DNA from: Ottowia sp. oral taxon 894
GTDB lineage: Bacteria; Pseudomonadota; Gammaproteobacteria; Burkholderiales; Burkholderiaceae_C
Assembly: GCF_001262075.1 (NCBI RefSeq)
Contig: NZ_CP012073.1
Span: forward strand, 682,001 to 746,000
Direction of reading: 5' to 3'
DNA length: 64,000 nt
This document shows positions 36,678 to 44,713 of this stretch, one piece after another. Below the pieces are notes generated by a model. That model was not told the DNA's origin and did not search any database. It worked only from the letters and a program-made list of their open reading frames with translations. The translations under genes and the position numbers were made by a program. Positions within the stretch are counted from its first letter, which is position 1; every line of letters begins with the position of its first letter.

Positions 36678-36760
36678 CAAAAAGAAGAGCAAATCTAATA
36701 GGCACAAAACGGCATTTGCGCCCGTTTCACTAGGACGTCATGCTATGAATAAGAGAGCTA
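36678..36760 (-). repeat. family A dispersed repeat, copy 6
   Basis: Minus strand: GCTCTCTTATTCATAGC, GACGTCCTAGTG, then a degenerate closing GATTTGCTCTTCTTTTTG. It lies between rph and the cas3 remnant. Confidence 0.75.
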
Positions 36761-36884
36761 ATAAATAGCGCTCAAGCGCTGTCAGCCACTGCCGCGCATA
36801 GGGAAATTCATCATGCAGGCCATGTCAGCACACAGGCATCTCTGATACAGCGCGGCGCCTCTATTCCGTTCATTCAGCAGCCCA

Positions 36885-38925
36885 CGGCCAACCGGCAAAC
36901 CATGCAAAGCCACGTACTCCGTGTTGGCGAAATGACGGGAAATTTGCCGAAATTTTCGGGGCAAGAGAAATAGCCTCTTGCACGGGGCAACTGCGTGACC
37001 TGGGTAAATACACGCCTGAATTTGATGAGCGGCTGCATGATGGCGCCCAACCAATCGATCACGCCGCCGCCGGTGCAAAAATCGCTTTCGAACGCTGGGG
37101 AAAAAACGCCATCAGCAAGCTGGCGGCAGGAAATCAGCTTGCCTGAAACCTTGCGCGCACCGCCACTTAAAGCCGATGCCCACCATCCTTATTTTCCTAC
37201 GCATTTTTTACCCGAATACTCTATTTTTGCTCGGCTGATGCCGATTACCTCGCCACAAAAGCCTTTTACTCAAGTCTAGAAAACAAGGCAGTTGAACGCG
37301 GTGACCATCCTGATCTAAACGCCCTACAACAAAATTTCAATCAATTCATCAACGCTTTCGGACGACGTATCGCCCAAGCCCCGCAACAAACCGAAGCCGA
37401 AAAACGCAACGCCGTCTTAAACCGCCTGTGTAGCGAAATTCCCGATCATTGCCGTCAATCAAGCCGCACAACCGCAAGGACTGTTTACGCTCACCGTCCT
37501 TGCCTGCAGCGGCAAAACCTTCACTTCCATGGCGTTCGCGCTGGAACACGCTAAACGGCACGATATGCGACGCGTGATTTACGTCATTTCGTTCACCGGC
37601 ATCATCGAATAAAACGCCGCCAAGTTCCGTAAAGCTTTTGGCGAATTGGGTGAACAAGCCGTGTTGGAACACCACAGAGCCTTCGACGACGGCAAACTGC
37701 AAGGCGAAGCCACCAAAGACAAACTGCGCCTTGCTTCGGAAAACTGGAACGCGCCGATCGTCGTTACCACCGCCGTGCAATTCTTTGAACCCTTTTTTGC
37801 CAGCATCTTCCCGCGCTGCCGCAAACTGCACAACATCGCAGGCCCCGTCATTATTTTCGACGAAGCGCAAATGCTGCCGCTCAATTTTGCGCTGCCCCTC
37901 ATGCAAGCCATCAAAGAATTGGCGCAGAACTACCGCTGTTCTGTCGTCATGTGCACCGCCACCCAGCCTGCCGTGCAAGCCGAAAACGGCTTCTATCGAG
38001 GCTTTGAAAATGTTCGCAAAATAGCCCTAAAACCGACCGCACTTTTCGACAAACTGCGCCGCACCACCGAGCAACACATCGGCACGCAAACCGATGCCGA
38101 CCTGCTCGCCCAACTCGGCGAACACCCGCAAATGCTCGCCATCGTCACAACCGCTGCCATGCCCGCAGCCTGTACGACCAAGCCAAACACCTTGACGGCA
38201 CGTTCCACCTGACTGCCTTAATGCGCGCCAAACACCGCAGTCAGCAGTTCGACGACATCCGATAGCCGTTTGAAAAACGGCGAACCCTGCCGTGTTATCG
38301 TCACCTCTCTCATCGAAGCCAGTGTTGATGTGGATTTTCCGCTGATGATGTGCGTCGAAGCAGGCTTGGATAGCGTCGCTCAAGCCGTCGGACGTTGCAA
38401 CCGCGAAGGCAAAAGGCCGTCTGAAAACAGCTTTGGTATGGATATTCGCGCCCGAAGATAAATGGAAAGCTCCGCCCGAACTCGCCACCCAAGCCGCCGC
38501 CCCTTTTAAAGAGCTTTACGACCTAGAAGGCGAAGAACTGGATCACAACAAATCCTGCAAATGTACCGCAACGCCGGACGAAACCTAGATTTCCCATTCC
38601 AAACCATCGCCGATAATTTCTGTATAATCGAGGGGCATACGCGGCAGCTCATCATTCCGTTCCATGATGAGGCTGGACGCTTCATCGACATTCCGCGCCA
38701 CGCCGACCACATTGGCGGGCTGCTACGCGAACTGCATCCCTACACCGTCCAAATCCTCGAAAAAGCTCTCGCCGCTTTGTATAAAGCAGGGCGTATTGAA
38801 CCGATTAACGAAAAAACTTTGGCAAGAAGTTTTATATGCTGATTGGGTTGGATTTGTATGATGGAGTGGCGGGGGTGAGTTGGGAGGATACGGAATTTTG
38901 AAGAGAGAGTTTGGTGTTTTGAGGT
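36885..38925 (+). pseudogene. cas3: cas3 (type I-C) nuclease-helicase, decayed
   Basis: Joined over frames, the translation follows Cas3: GQLRDLGKYTPEFDERLHDG, PIDHAAAGAKIAFERW, LADADYLATKAFYSSLE, helicase I and II parts ([44 protein letters not shown]) and the C-terminus LIGLDLYDGVAG. It has at least six frame breaks and several stops. The HD nuclease His is Arg (RDLGKY), and Walker A reads VLACSGKT in place of the usual PTGSGKT. The protein can no longer work. An AG-type Neisseria uptake sequence lies at 38414-38425. The absence of any intact cas gene nearby shows the system is dead. Confidence 0.85.
38414..38425 (+). other. Neisseria-type DNA uptake sequence (AG-DUS)
   Basis: AGGCCGTCTGAA is identical to the AG-DUS 12-mer of several Neisseria species. 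It is enriched only in Neisseriaceae genomes, so its presence marks the cas3 segment as DNA taken up from that family or shared with it. Confidence 0.75.
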
Positions 38926-39054
38926 CAGTTCTTAATTTAACTTCTTTAGAAGTTGATTTTGATAGGTGCGAGATTAATGTATCGGCAAAGTTATTAGAGT
39001 TGCTTGGATAGATGGTAGCTAAACAGCAATAGATAATTAATGGAGAAAATGATT
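38926..39054. other. AT-rich leader before the TIR gene
   Basis: Composition changes sharply from the cas3 remnant. A ribosome site GGAG lies at 39042-39045. No terminator is visible, so the promoter of the TIR-TIR-SLATT genes probably lies here. Confidence 0.4.
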
Positions 39055-39468
39055 ATGGTCAAGGTGTATAGTGTTTTTGTTAGTCATTCTTGGGATCATT
39101 CGGATGACCTTATTAATCTTCATAGCCTGTTAAATAAACGAGGGTATTTTTACCATGATTCACAAGAGGTTACTAAAGATAACCCTATAAATTCTAAGAA
39201 TGAAATTTATATTAAGCGACGATTGAGAGAGTTAATAAGAAATTCAAATATTCTTCTTGCTCTTGCCGGGATCTATGCAAGCCATAGTGAATGGATGAGT
39301 TGGGAAATAGAAACGGCAAAAGAGTTAGGCATCCCTATTGTGGGAATCATTCCTCGTGGACAAGAACGAATTTCTAAGGTTGTTTCTGATAATTCAATTG
39401 AAGATATTCATTGGAATACTGAATCAATTATTCAAGCCATTCGCAATTACGCTAAATGGCAGGAGTAA
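39055..39468 (+). CDS. TIR-domain protein, Thoeris ThsB/MTH538-like
   Basis: The ATG at 39055 gives 137 residues and has GGAG nine bases upstream; in-frame ATGs at 39040 and 39049 are possible but poorer. The single domain has the TIR/flavodoxin-like start VFVSHSWDHSDDL, a middle VTKDNPINSKNE, LIRNSNILLALAG and SEWMSWEIETAKELGIPIVG. The SxWMxWE helix carries the Glu that is catalytic for NAD hydrolysis in TIR enzymes. In Thoeris, ThsB TIR proteins detect phage and make an NAD-derived signal. The gene is AT-rich, unlike its surroundings, and overlaps the ribosome site of the next gene, so the three genes are an operon. Confidence 0.8.
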   Translation: MVKVYSVFVSHSWDHSDDLINLHSLLNKRGYFYHDSQEVTKDNPINSKNEIYIKRRLRELIRNSNILLALAGIYASHSEWMSWEIETAKELGIPIVGIIPRGQERISKVVSDNSIEDIHWNTESIIQAIRNYAKWQE

Positions 39469-39471
39469 CAA

Positions 39472-39630
39472 ATGGGTTTACCTAGAACATTTGTTGGTTT
39501 CGGTAGCAAAGATATTCATTATTATCGGCTTATGTGTGCCTGGAAAGAGCATGAAAATATAGATTTTAATTTTGTTAATTGCCAGTTATCTCGGGAGATT
39601 AGTTCTGAAGATGAAGCATATATTAAAAAG
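39472..39630 (+). pseudogene. second TIR-like protein, 5' part, cut by an insertion
   Basis: The ATG follows the upstream stop by three bases. The 5' part reads MGLPRTFVGFGSKDIHYY, then RLMCAWKEHENIDFNFVN and SREISSEDEAYIKK up to the IS border at 39630. The GFGSKDIHYYRLMCAW and DFNFVN blocks resemble the MTH538 TIR-like family (DUF1863). Reading into the inserted sequence soon gives a stop. Confidence 0.75.
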
Positions 39631-40380
39631 GGGGCTTAGAAAGCAAACGCTTCACAGAGGCTCATTCCTGAGCAATTCAAGCAGTGTCTTGTAGAGATCA
39701 AGATGACGGTGATTGAAACGCAACTCAGACTCCTTGAGATGCAACGCGAACTTGTCACGTCGCACGCCATGAAACTGCGCCAGCCGATGTTTGGCATGGC
39801 TCCAAAAAGACTCGATGCCGTTAACGTGTGTCTACAGCCCTTGACGAATTCGTTGCTGCCGTGATTGACCCGAAAGTGCTTGTCCAAACCCAAATCAACC
39901 AACCTGTCGCAGCCTCACCAACCGTCGGTGTGGATGATGCTGTTGGGATCCAACTTTGCCCCGAATAATGGCTTGCAGCGTGGCTTTGGAGGCATCGGCA
40001 ATGATCTCGGTAAGACACAGTCGCCTTGCTTGAGCAGACCAAAGACGATGGTTTTGCCACCCGCGCCACGCCCACGTTTGCCCCGGATACGCTGGGGGCC
40101 GAAAGAGGACTCATCGGCCTCAAGCTCGCCTGAGAAAGGAGACTGAGCGGCGCACTGCCGAGCCAAGCGGACACGCATACGCTGGTGTACAGCGCATTGA
40201 CCGAGCGCACGGACAAGCCACATAGCTGCGCGGCATCCGTAGCGGTCAAGTCCATGGCAAACAGGCGCAAAAGATATCGAAACCTGGCTTCACTGATTTT
40301 TGAATGACGGCTGGACCTGTTTTTGCTTGGCATTTCGGGAAGTTGGCGTGCGTTGAACACATGCTTGCTTCCTAAGCCCC
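39631..40380 (-). mobile_element. IS1595-family (ISXO2-like) insertion sequence
   Basis: The ends GGGGCTTAGAAAGCAA and, inverted, GGGGCTTAGGAAGCAA match at 15 of 16 positions. The element is 750 bases and is flanked by a 7-base direct repeat TAAAAAG (39624-39630 and 40381-40387), a target-site duplication that marks insertion into the second TIR-like gene. Confidence 0.9.
39636..40333 (-). pseudogene. IS1595-family transposase, frameshifted
   Basis: The start MPSKNRSSRHSKISEARFRY leads into LTATDAAQLCGLSVRSVNAL, then the frame changes near 40190 to GELEADESSFGPQRIRGKRG (first Asp) and PNSIIHTDGW (second Asp). It changes again near 39900 to LVDLGLDKHFRVNHG. The usual catalytic Glu region (GIESFW) is scrambled near 39830. 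It is probably inactive. Confidence 0.8.
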
Positions 40381-40702
40381 TAAAAAGAAATATAGAGATC
40401 GCATCAATATGGCCGGAACTTTTATTTCTTTAATTGGGCAAGATGCAAACCTAATATAAGTATGTACGTTGGGAATTAGAAGTAGCCTTGGGAAAAGCTG
40501 CCGGATCATCGGCGTCAATCTTGACGGCTCTCGTTATATGAATCCAAATACTTATCCTAAAATCATTCAGGATGTTGGTGCTATCTTTGCACTATTTTCA
40601 CCCCAAATTATCGCTTATGCTTTAGATAATTATCAAATACATGATAATGGAAATTGATGCTACAAGGATTTTGTATATCAAGAGTTAGGCTATGAAATTT
40701 AG
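40381..40702 (+). pseudogene. second TIR-like protein, 3' part
   Basis: After the duplicated TAAAAAG the frame continues as KYRDRINMAGTFISLIGQD, then KYVRWELEVALGK in a shifted frame. It then reads CRIIGVNLDGSRYMNPNT, IIQDVGAIFALFSPQIIAYA and finally DFVYQELGYEI at TAG 40700-40702. At least two frameshifts (near 40457 and 40500) and a TGA at 40654-40656 break it, besides the insertion. The RWELEVA helix with its Glu and the GVNLDGS strand belong to the MTH538/TIR fold. Confidence 0.75.
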
Positions 40703-40711
40703 GAAGTATCA

Positions 40712-41575
40712 ATGAAAGAACAAGATTTTCCTGCTTTGTACCGTTCGGCGGATAAGTTATCGTTGGATTCACAAAAGCATTTTTTTCGCATATTGAAGGT
40801 TCATTTAGTTGTACTTGTCGCGGCGGCTGTTTTGTCGGCTATTAACATTACTGATAAATGGGTATATGTTTTGCAGTTATTGGTTCTTATAGCTGCATTA
40901 GGTTGTTCTGTTTATCTATGCGGAGTTAGACCAGATCGTTATTGGTATGCAGGTCGGGCGGTTGTCGAGTCAGTAAAAACCATTACTTGGCGCTATGTTT
41001 GTAGAGCAGAACCTTTCCAAACTGAAGATGCGATAGCTAAGAATAATTTTAAACAATCATTAAAAACAATTCTTGACCAAAATCATGATGTTTGTAGTAA
41101 ATTGACAGATTATTCTAATCAAGAGCAATTCACAAGTATGATGCAAGAAATGCGATCTTCGTCTCTAGATAATCGTAAAAACAATTACTGTGAGAAGAGA
41201 ATAAGAGATCAGAGGGATTGGTATGCCAAAAAAGCTTTTTTTAATAAGAAAAGGGCAAATTATTTTTTCTGTGGCTTAATTGTTGCCAATTCCATTGGAG
41301 TGGTACTTGCGATACTAAAAGCTGTTGAAATCAACCCTATCTATTTACCCGTAGATGTGTTTATTGCACTAGCGGCAAGTATTTTAAGCTGGATGCAAGC
41401 GAAACGATTTACCGAACTATCTGCTTCATATGCTCTTGCTGCTCATGAAATAGGATTTATTAATGAGCAATTAGCAACAATAGATAGTGAAGATGATTTT
41501 TCCAAATTTGTAGGAGATGCCGAAAATGCTTTTAGCCGTGAGCATACACAATGGGCTGCAAGAAGAGATGTTTAA
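40712..41575 (+). CDS. SLATT-domain membrane protein, predicted effector (DUF4231-like)
   Basis: The ATG at 40712 has AGGAAG six bases upstream; the product is 287 residues. Two pairs of membrane helices are visible. The first is at about 26-45 (HLVVLVAAAVLSAI) and 50-68 (YVLQLLVLIAALGCSVYL). The second is at about 190-208 (YFFCGLIVANSIGVVLAIL) and 217-232 (LPVDVFIALAASIL). A charged coiled region lies between them. SLATT domains (SMODS and SLOG-associated two-TM domains) form pores in conflict systems. Here two copies sit in tandem, with no SLOG, Macro or SIR2 domain. The gene follows the TIR genes directly, so it is the likely membrane-killing effector. Confidence 0.75.
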   Translation: MKEQDFPALYRSADKLSLDSQKHFFRILKVHLVVLVAAAVLSAINITDKWVYVLQLLVLIAALGCSVYLCGVRPDRYWYAGRAVVESVKTITWRYVCRAEPFQTEDAIAKNNFKQSLKTILDQNHDVCSKLTDYSNQEQFTSMMQEMRSSSLDNRKNNYCEKRIRDQRDWYAKKAFFNKKRANYFFCGLIVANSIGVVLAILKAVEINPIYLPVDVFIALAASILSWMQAKRFTELSASYALAAHEIGFINEQLATIDSEDDFSKFVGDAENAFSREHTQWAARRDV

Positions 41576-41633
41576 AATTGAAGTTATTGATTAAATTAAC
41601 CAATATCGTCTGAAGGCTTTTTACACTTAACCG

Positions 41634-41649
41634 TGCGTGGATTGAAACT
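41634..41649 (+). CRISPR. single type I-C CRISPR repeat remnant
   Basis: GTGCGTGGATTGAAAC matches the 3' part of type I-C repeats, which typically end GCGTGGATTGAAAC. Only one copy is present and no spacer array follows, so this is a remnant, not a working array. Confidence 0.55.
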
Positions 41650-41676
41650 AAAGTGGTTAGATTAGTCAGCTAATCC

Positions 41677-41699
41677 GCCCCTTCTTTGTGAAGGGGCGT
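41677..41699. repeat. 9-base hairpin near the cas5 remnant
   Basis: CGCCCCTTC and GAAGGGGCG pair across a TTTGT loop, followed by TGTG. It resembles the stem of a type I-C CRISPR repeat, so it may be part of another degraded repeat. Confidence 0.45.
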
Positions 41700-41721
41700 G
41701 TGTACAAAAAGGAGAACCAAA

Positions 41722-41850
41722 TCAACCAAACTCGCCTACACATTTAGGGCGATCACGCCTGTTTTACACGGCCGGAGATGAAGGTGGAGCGGGTGTCTTA
41801 TGATGTCATTACGCCGTCGGCTGCGCGCGAGATTTTGGCGGGCAAAGTCG
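41722..41850 (+). pseudogene. cas5: cas5 (type I-C) N-terminal remnant
   Basis: After an AAGGAG the frame reads INQTRLHI, a stop (TAG at 41746-41748, where the family has Trp), then [19 protein letters not shown] and VITPSAAR. These are the highly conserved first 40 residues of the Cas5c/Cas5d endoribonuclease that processes I-C crRNA. The start ATG has become ATC, and the sequence diverges right after SAAR. It confirms the cas3 remnant as type I-C and places the TIR-SLATT module between cas3 and cas5. Confidence 0.75.
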
Positions 41851-42448
41851 GCAAGGCTGATGAGATACGAGAGCGTTGTTGTTTATTTGCTGATTAGGCG
41901 TTGGTATTGCTGATCGCCATTGCGAACCAGTGCTTTGCAGTGCGATTTTCTATTTTTCTTGCCTGTATAAAATCAAAGCCATCAATGACGGCGAGTTTAG
42001 ACAAGGATTTGGGCGAAATTATTTCCAGGCTTCCGGAAATCTTTCTTCGTCATTTAAACAAGGCCGCTGTATCATTGGTTATTACCATTAAAAACTAAGC
42101 TATTTCTACCGCCGACGTTAGCGCGACATGGTGCATTCAGCCCGCATCCAAAAACAGGGGAAGTCAGGGCGTTGCAGACCAATCTGTTCATGCGCCTTGA
42201 ACGCTTGCGGGCCATCTTGCCAATGGCGGCGATGCGTGCGGGTATGGCAATGTTCAACTGGAACGCACGTGATCAAACGCCATGAGCGGCGCATGGCTCC
42301 AGGGTACTAACAAGCGCTGGAGAAGAGGACTTTGGCCCAACTGCCCAACTGGGCAGAGGCAGATGAGGTCAGCGTGTGACACCCAGCTGAATGCAGCCGT
42401 CAAGATTGCCTGCATTCGGCGCTTGGTTAAGTGCTTGGCTTGATTTGA

Positions 42449-42470
42449 AGGCGGGTTTTGAAAACCCGGC
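42449..42470 (-). terminator. terminator of ihfB
   Basis: CGGGTTTT and AAAACCCG pair around a short loop immediately after the minus-strand ihfB stop. Confidence 0.6.
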
Positions 42471-42472
42471 AA

Positions 42473-42760
42473 TCAGGAGCGGCTGGCATCCACTGCGTCG
42501 CGCAGAGCTTTGCCGGGCTTGAAGTGGGGCACCCGGCGTTCGGGAATGGCAACGCTCTGACCAGTGCGGGGGTTGCGGCCCAGGCGCGGGTTGCGGCGCG
42601 TCACGCCAAAGCTGCCAAAGCCGCGGATTTCGATGCGCTGGCCCTGTTCCAGGGCATCGCTCATGGCTTGCAGCAAGGCGCGAGCGGCGGCATCCGCGTC
42701 TTTCTGGGTGAGCCGGGGAAAGCGCTCGGCCAGCAGTTCAACAAGATCGGAGCGGGTCAT
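42473..42760 (-). CDS. ihfB: integration host factor beta subunit
   Basis: The ATG at 42760 ([20 protein letters not shown]) gives 95 residues. The HU/IHF signature [20 protein letters not shown] is present, with the C-terminus [18 protein letters not shown] bends DNA at specific sites. It lies 123 bases after rpsA on the same strand, the usual order. Behind it the chromosome continues into the decayed defence region rather than the lapAB genes usual for the group. Confidence 0.95.
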   Translation of the reverse strand: MTRSDLVELLAERFPRLTQKDADAAARALLQAMSDALEQGQRIEIRGFGSFGVTRRNPRLGRNPRTGQSVAIPERRVPHFKPGKALRDAVDASRS

Positions 42761-42883
42761 GGTGGCGTTTTTCTGGTTGTTGTTGGCGGCATGTCTGAAT
42801 GGAAAACCGCCGCCTGGGCAGCTGCCACGCCCGGAGGGCACGGCGGCGCCAGCAGGCGGCGGCGGGGCAGCGGTCCGGGCTGG

Positions 42884-44563
42884 TCAGGACTTGTCGCTGT
42901 CGAGCTTGGCGCGCAGCAGGGCGCCCAGGCTGGTGGTGCCGGCGTGGCCTGCGTCCTGGTTCAGGCTGGCCAGGGCTTCCTGCTGGTCGGCCGCGTCCTT
43001 GGCCTTGACGGACAGCTGGATGCTGCGATTCTTGCGGTCGATGTTGGTCACCACGGCGGTGACTTCGTCGCCCACTTTCAGCACGGTGGTGGCGTCGTCC
43101 ACGCGGTCGCGGCTGATTTCGCTGGCGCGCAAGTAGCCGGTCACGTCTTCGCCCAGTTCGATTTCAGCGCCCTTGGCGTCCACGCTCTTGACCTTGCCGG
43201 TGACGGTCTGGCCTTTTTCGTTCACGGAAACGAAGGTGGTGAAGGGGTCCTGGTCAAGCTGCTTGATGCCCAGGGAGATGCGCTCGCGCTCCACGTCCAC
43301 GGCCAGCACGATGGCTTCCACTTCCTGGCCTTTCTTGTAGTTGCGCACGGCGGTTTCGCCCGGCTCGTTCCAGGAAAGGTCGGACAGGTGCACAAGACCA
43401 TCAATGCCGGAAGACAAGCCAACGAACACGCCAAAGTCGGTGATGGACTTGACAGGGCCTTTGACACGGTCGCCGCGCTTGGTGTTCTGCGCGAATTCCT
43501 GCCAGGGGTTGGGCTTGCACTGCTTCATGCCCAGGCTGATGCGGCGCTTGTCTTCGTCGATTTCAAGCACCATGACTTCGGCTTCTTCGCCCAGGCTGAC
43601 CACCTTGCCGGGCGCCACGTTCTTGTTGGTCCAGTCCATTTCGGAGACGTGAACCAGGCCCTCGATGCCCGGCTCCAGCTCCACGAACGCGCCGTAGTCG
43701 GCAATGTTGGTCACGCGGCCAAACATGCGGGTGCCGGCGGGGTAGCGGCGCGCCACGCCCAGCCACGGGTCGTCGCCCATTTGCTTGATGCCCAGCGAGA
43801 CGCGGTTTTTCTCGGTGTCGAACTTGAGAATCTTGGCGGTGATTTCCTGGCCGGCCTGCACCACTTCGCTGGGGTGGCGCACGCGGCGCCAGGCCATGTC
43901 GGTGATGTGCAGCAGGCCGTCAATGCCGCCCAGGTCAACGAACGCGCCGTATTCGGTGATGTTCTTGACCACGCCTTGCACGATGGCGCCTTCCTTCAGG
44001 GTTTCGAGCAGCTTGGCACGGTCTTCGCCCATGCTGGCTTCCACCACGGCGCGGCGGCTGAGCACCACGTTGTTGCGTTTGCGGTCGAGCTTGATGACCT
44101 TGAACTCCATCGTCTTGTTTTCATACGGAGTGAGGTCCTTGGTGGGGCGCGTGTCAATCAGCGAGCCGGGCAGGAAGGCGCGGATGCCATTGACCATGAC
44201 GGTAAGGCCGCCCTTGACCTTGCCCGTGGTGGTGCCGGTGACGAAGTCGCCCGATTCAAGCGCCTGTTCCAGCGCCAGCCAGGAGGCCAGGCGCTTGGCG
44301 GTGTCGCGGCTGAGGATGGTGTCGCCATAGCCGTTTTCGATGGAACCGATGGCTACCGAGACGAAATCGCCCGGCTGCACTTCAACTTCGCCCTGGTCGT
44401 TCTTGAATTCGTCAATGGGCACGTAGGCCTCTGACTTCAAACCGGCGTTCACGACCACGAAGTTGTGCTCCACGCGCACGACTTCGGCGGTGATGACTTC
44501 GCCAGAGCGCATTTCGGTGCGCTGGAGCGACTCTTCAAACAGGGCGGCAAAAGATTCAGACAT
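42884..44563 (-). CDS. rpsA: 30S ribosomal protein S1
   Basis: The 559-residue product starts [20 protein letters not shown] and carries six S1 RNA-binding repeats. The clearest hallmarks are [60 protein letters not shown] and [20 protein letters not shown]. It unfolds and places mRNA on the ribosome. It is between aroA-cmk and ihfB. Confidence 0.98.
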   Translation of the reverse strand: MSESFAALFEESLQRTEMRSGEVITAEVVRVEHNFVVVNAGLKSEAYVPIDEFKNDQGEVEVQPGDFVSVAIGSIENGYGDTILSRDTAKRLASWLALEQALESGDFVTGTTTGKVKGGLTVMVNGIRAFLPGSLIDTRPTKDLTPYENKTMEFKVIKLDRKRNNVVLSRRAVVEASMGEDRAKLLETLKEGAIVQGVVKNITEYGAFVDLGGIDGLLHITDMAWRRVRHPSEVVQAGQEITAKILKFDTEKNRVSLGIKQMGDDPWLGVARRYPAGTRMFGRVTNIADYGAFVELEPGIEGLVHVSEMDWTNKNVAPGKVVSLGEEAEVMVLEIDEDKRRISLGMKQCKPNPWQEFAQNTKRGDRVKGPVKSITDFGVFVGLSSGIDGLVHLSDLSWNEPGETAVRNYKKGQEVEAIVLAVDVERERISLGIKQLDQDPFTTFVSVNEKGQTVTGKVKSVDAKGAEIELGEDVTGYLRASEISRDRVDDATTVLKVGDEVTAVVTNIDRKNRSIQLSVKAKDAADQQEALASLNQDAGHAGTTSLGALLRAKLDSDKS

Positions 44564-44713
44564 TAAAGATGCTTTCTTGGACGCGGCAGCGCTGGAAAAA
44601 AGCGCGCTGCGTCCGGGTTTGCGGGCTGGCCCGCAAGAGGTTGAGGTTGAAAAAAACCGCCAGCGCCTTGCAGCGCCAGCGGAGCTTGCGGCGGCCTTGC
44701 CGGCCTTGCGGGG

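Larger units (their letters stand above)
41576..42472. other. gene-poor stretch with CRISPR-Cas debris
   Basis: It holds a near-DUS (ATATCGTCTGAA at 41603-41614, 10 of 12 positions match the AG-muc DUS), a half CRISPR repeat (41634-41649), a hairpin (41677-41699) and the cas5 remnant. From 41850 to 42440 no gene was recognised; the sequence moves back toward normal composition after about 42100. Confidence 0.6.

Noticed and set aside
41677-41699. The hairpin as a working CRISPR repeat
   Set aside because: Only one copy exists and no spacer-like spacing follows, so it is reported only as a hairpin that may be a repeat remnant.
41901-42440. Short open frames between the cas5 stub and ihfB
   Set aside because: They have no ribosome sites, no recognisable domains, and overlap stops in all likely frames.
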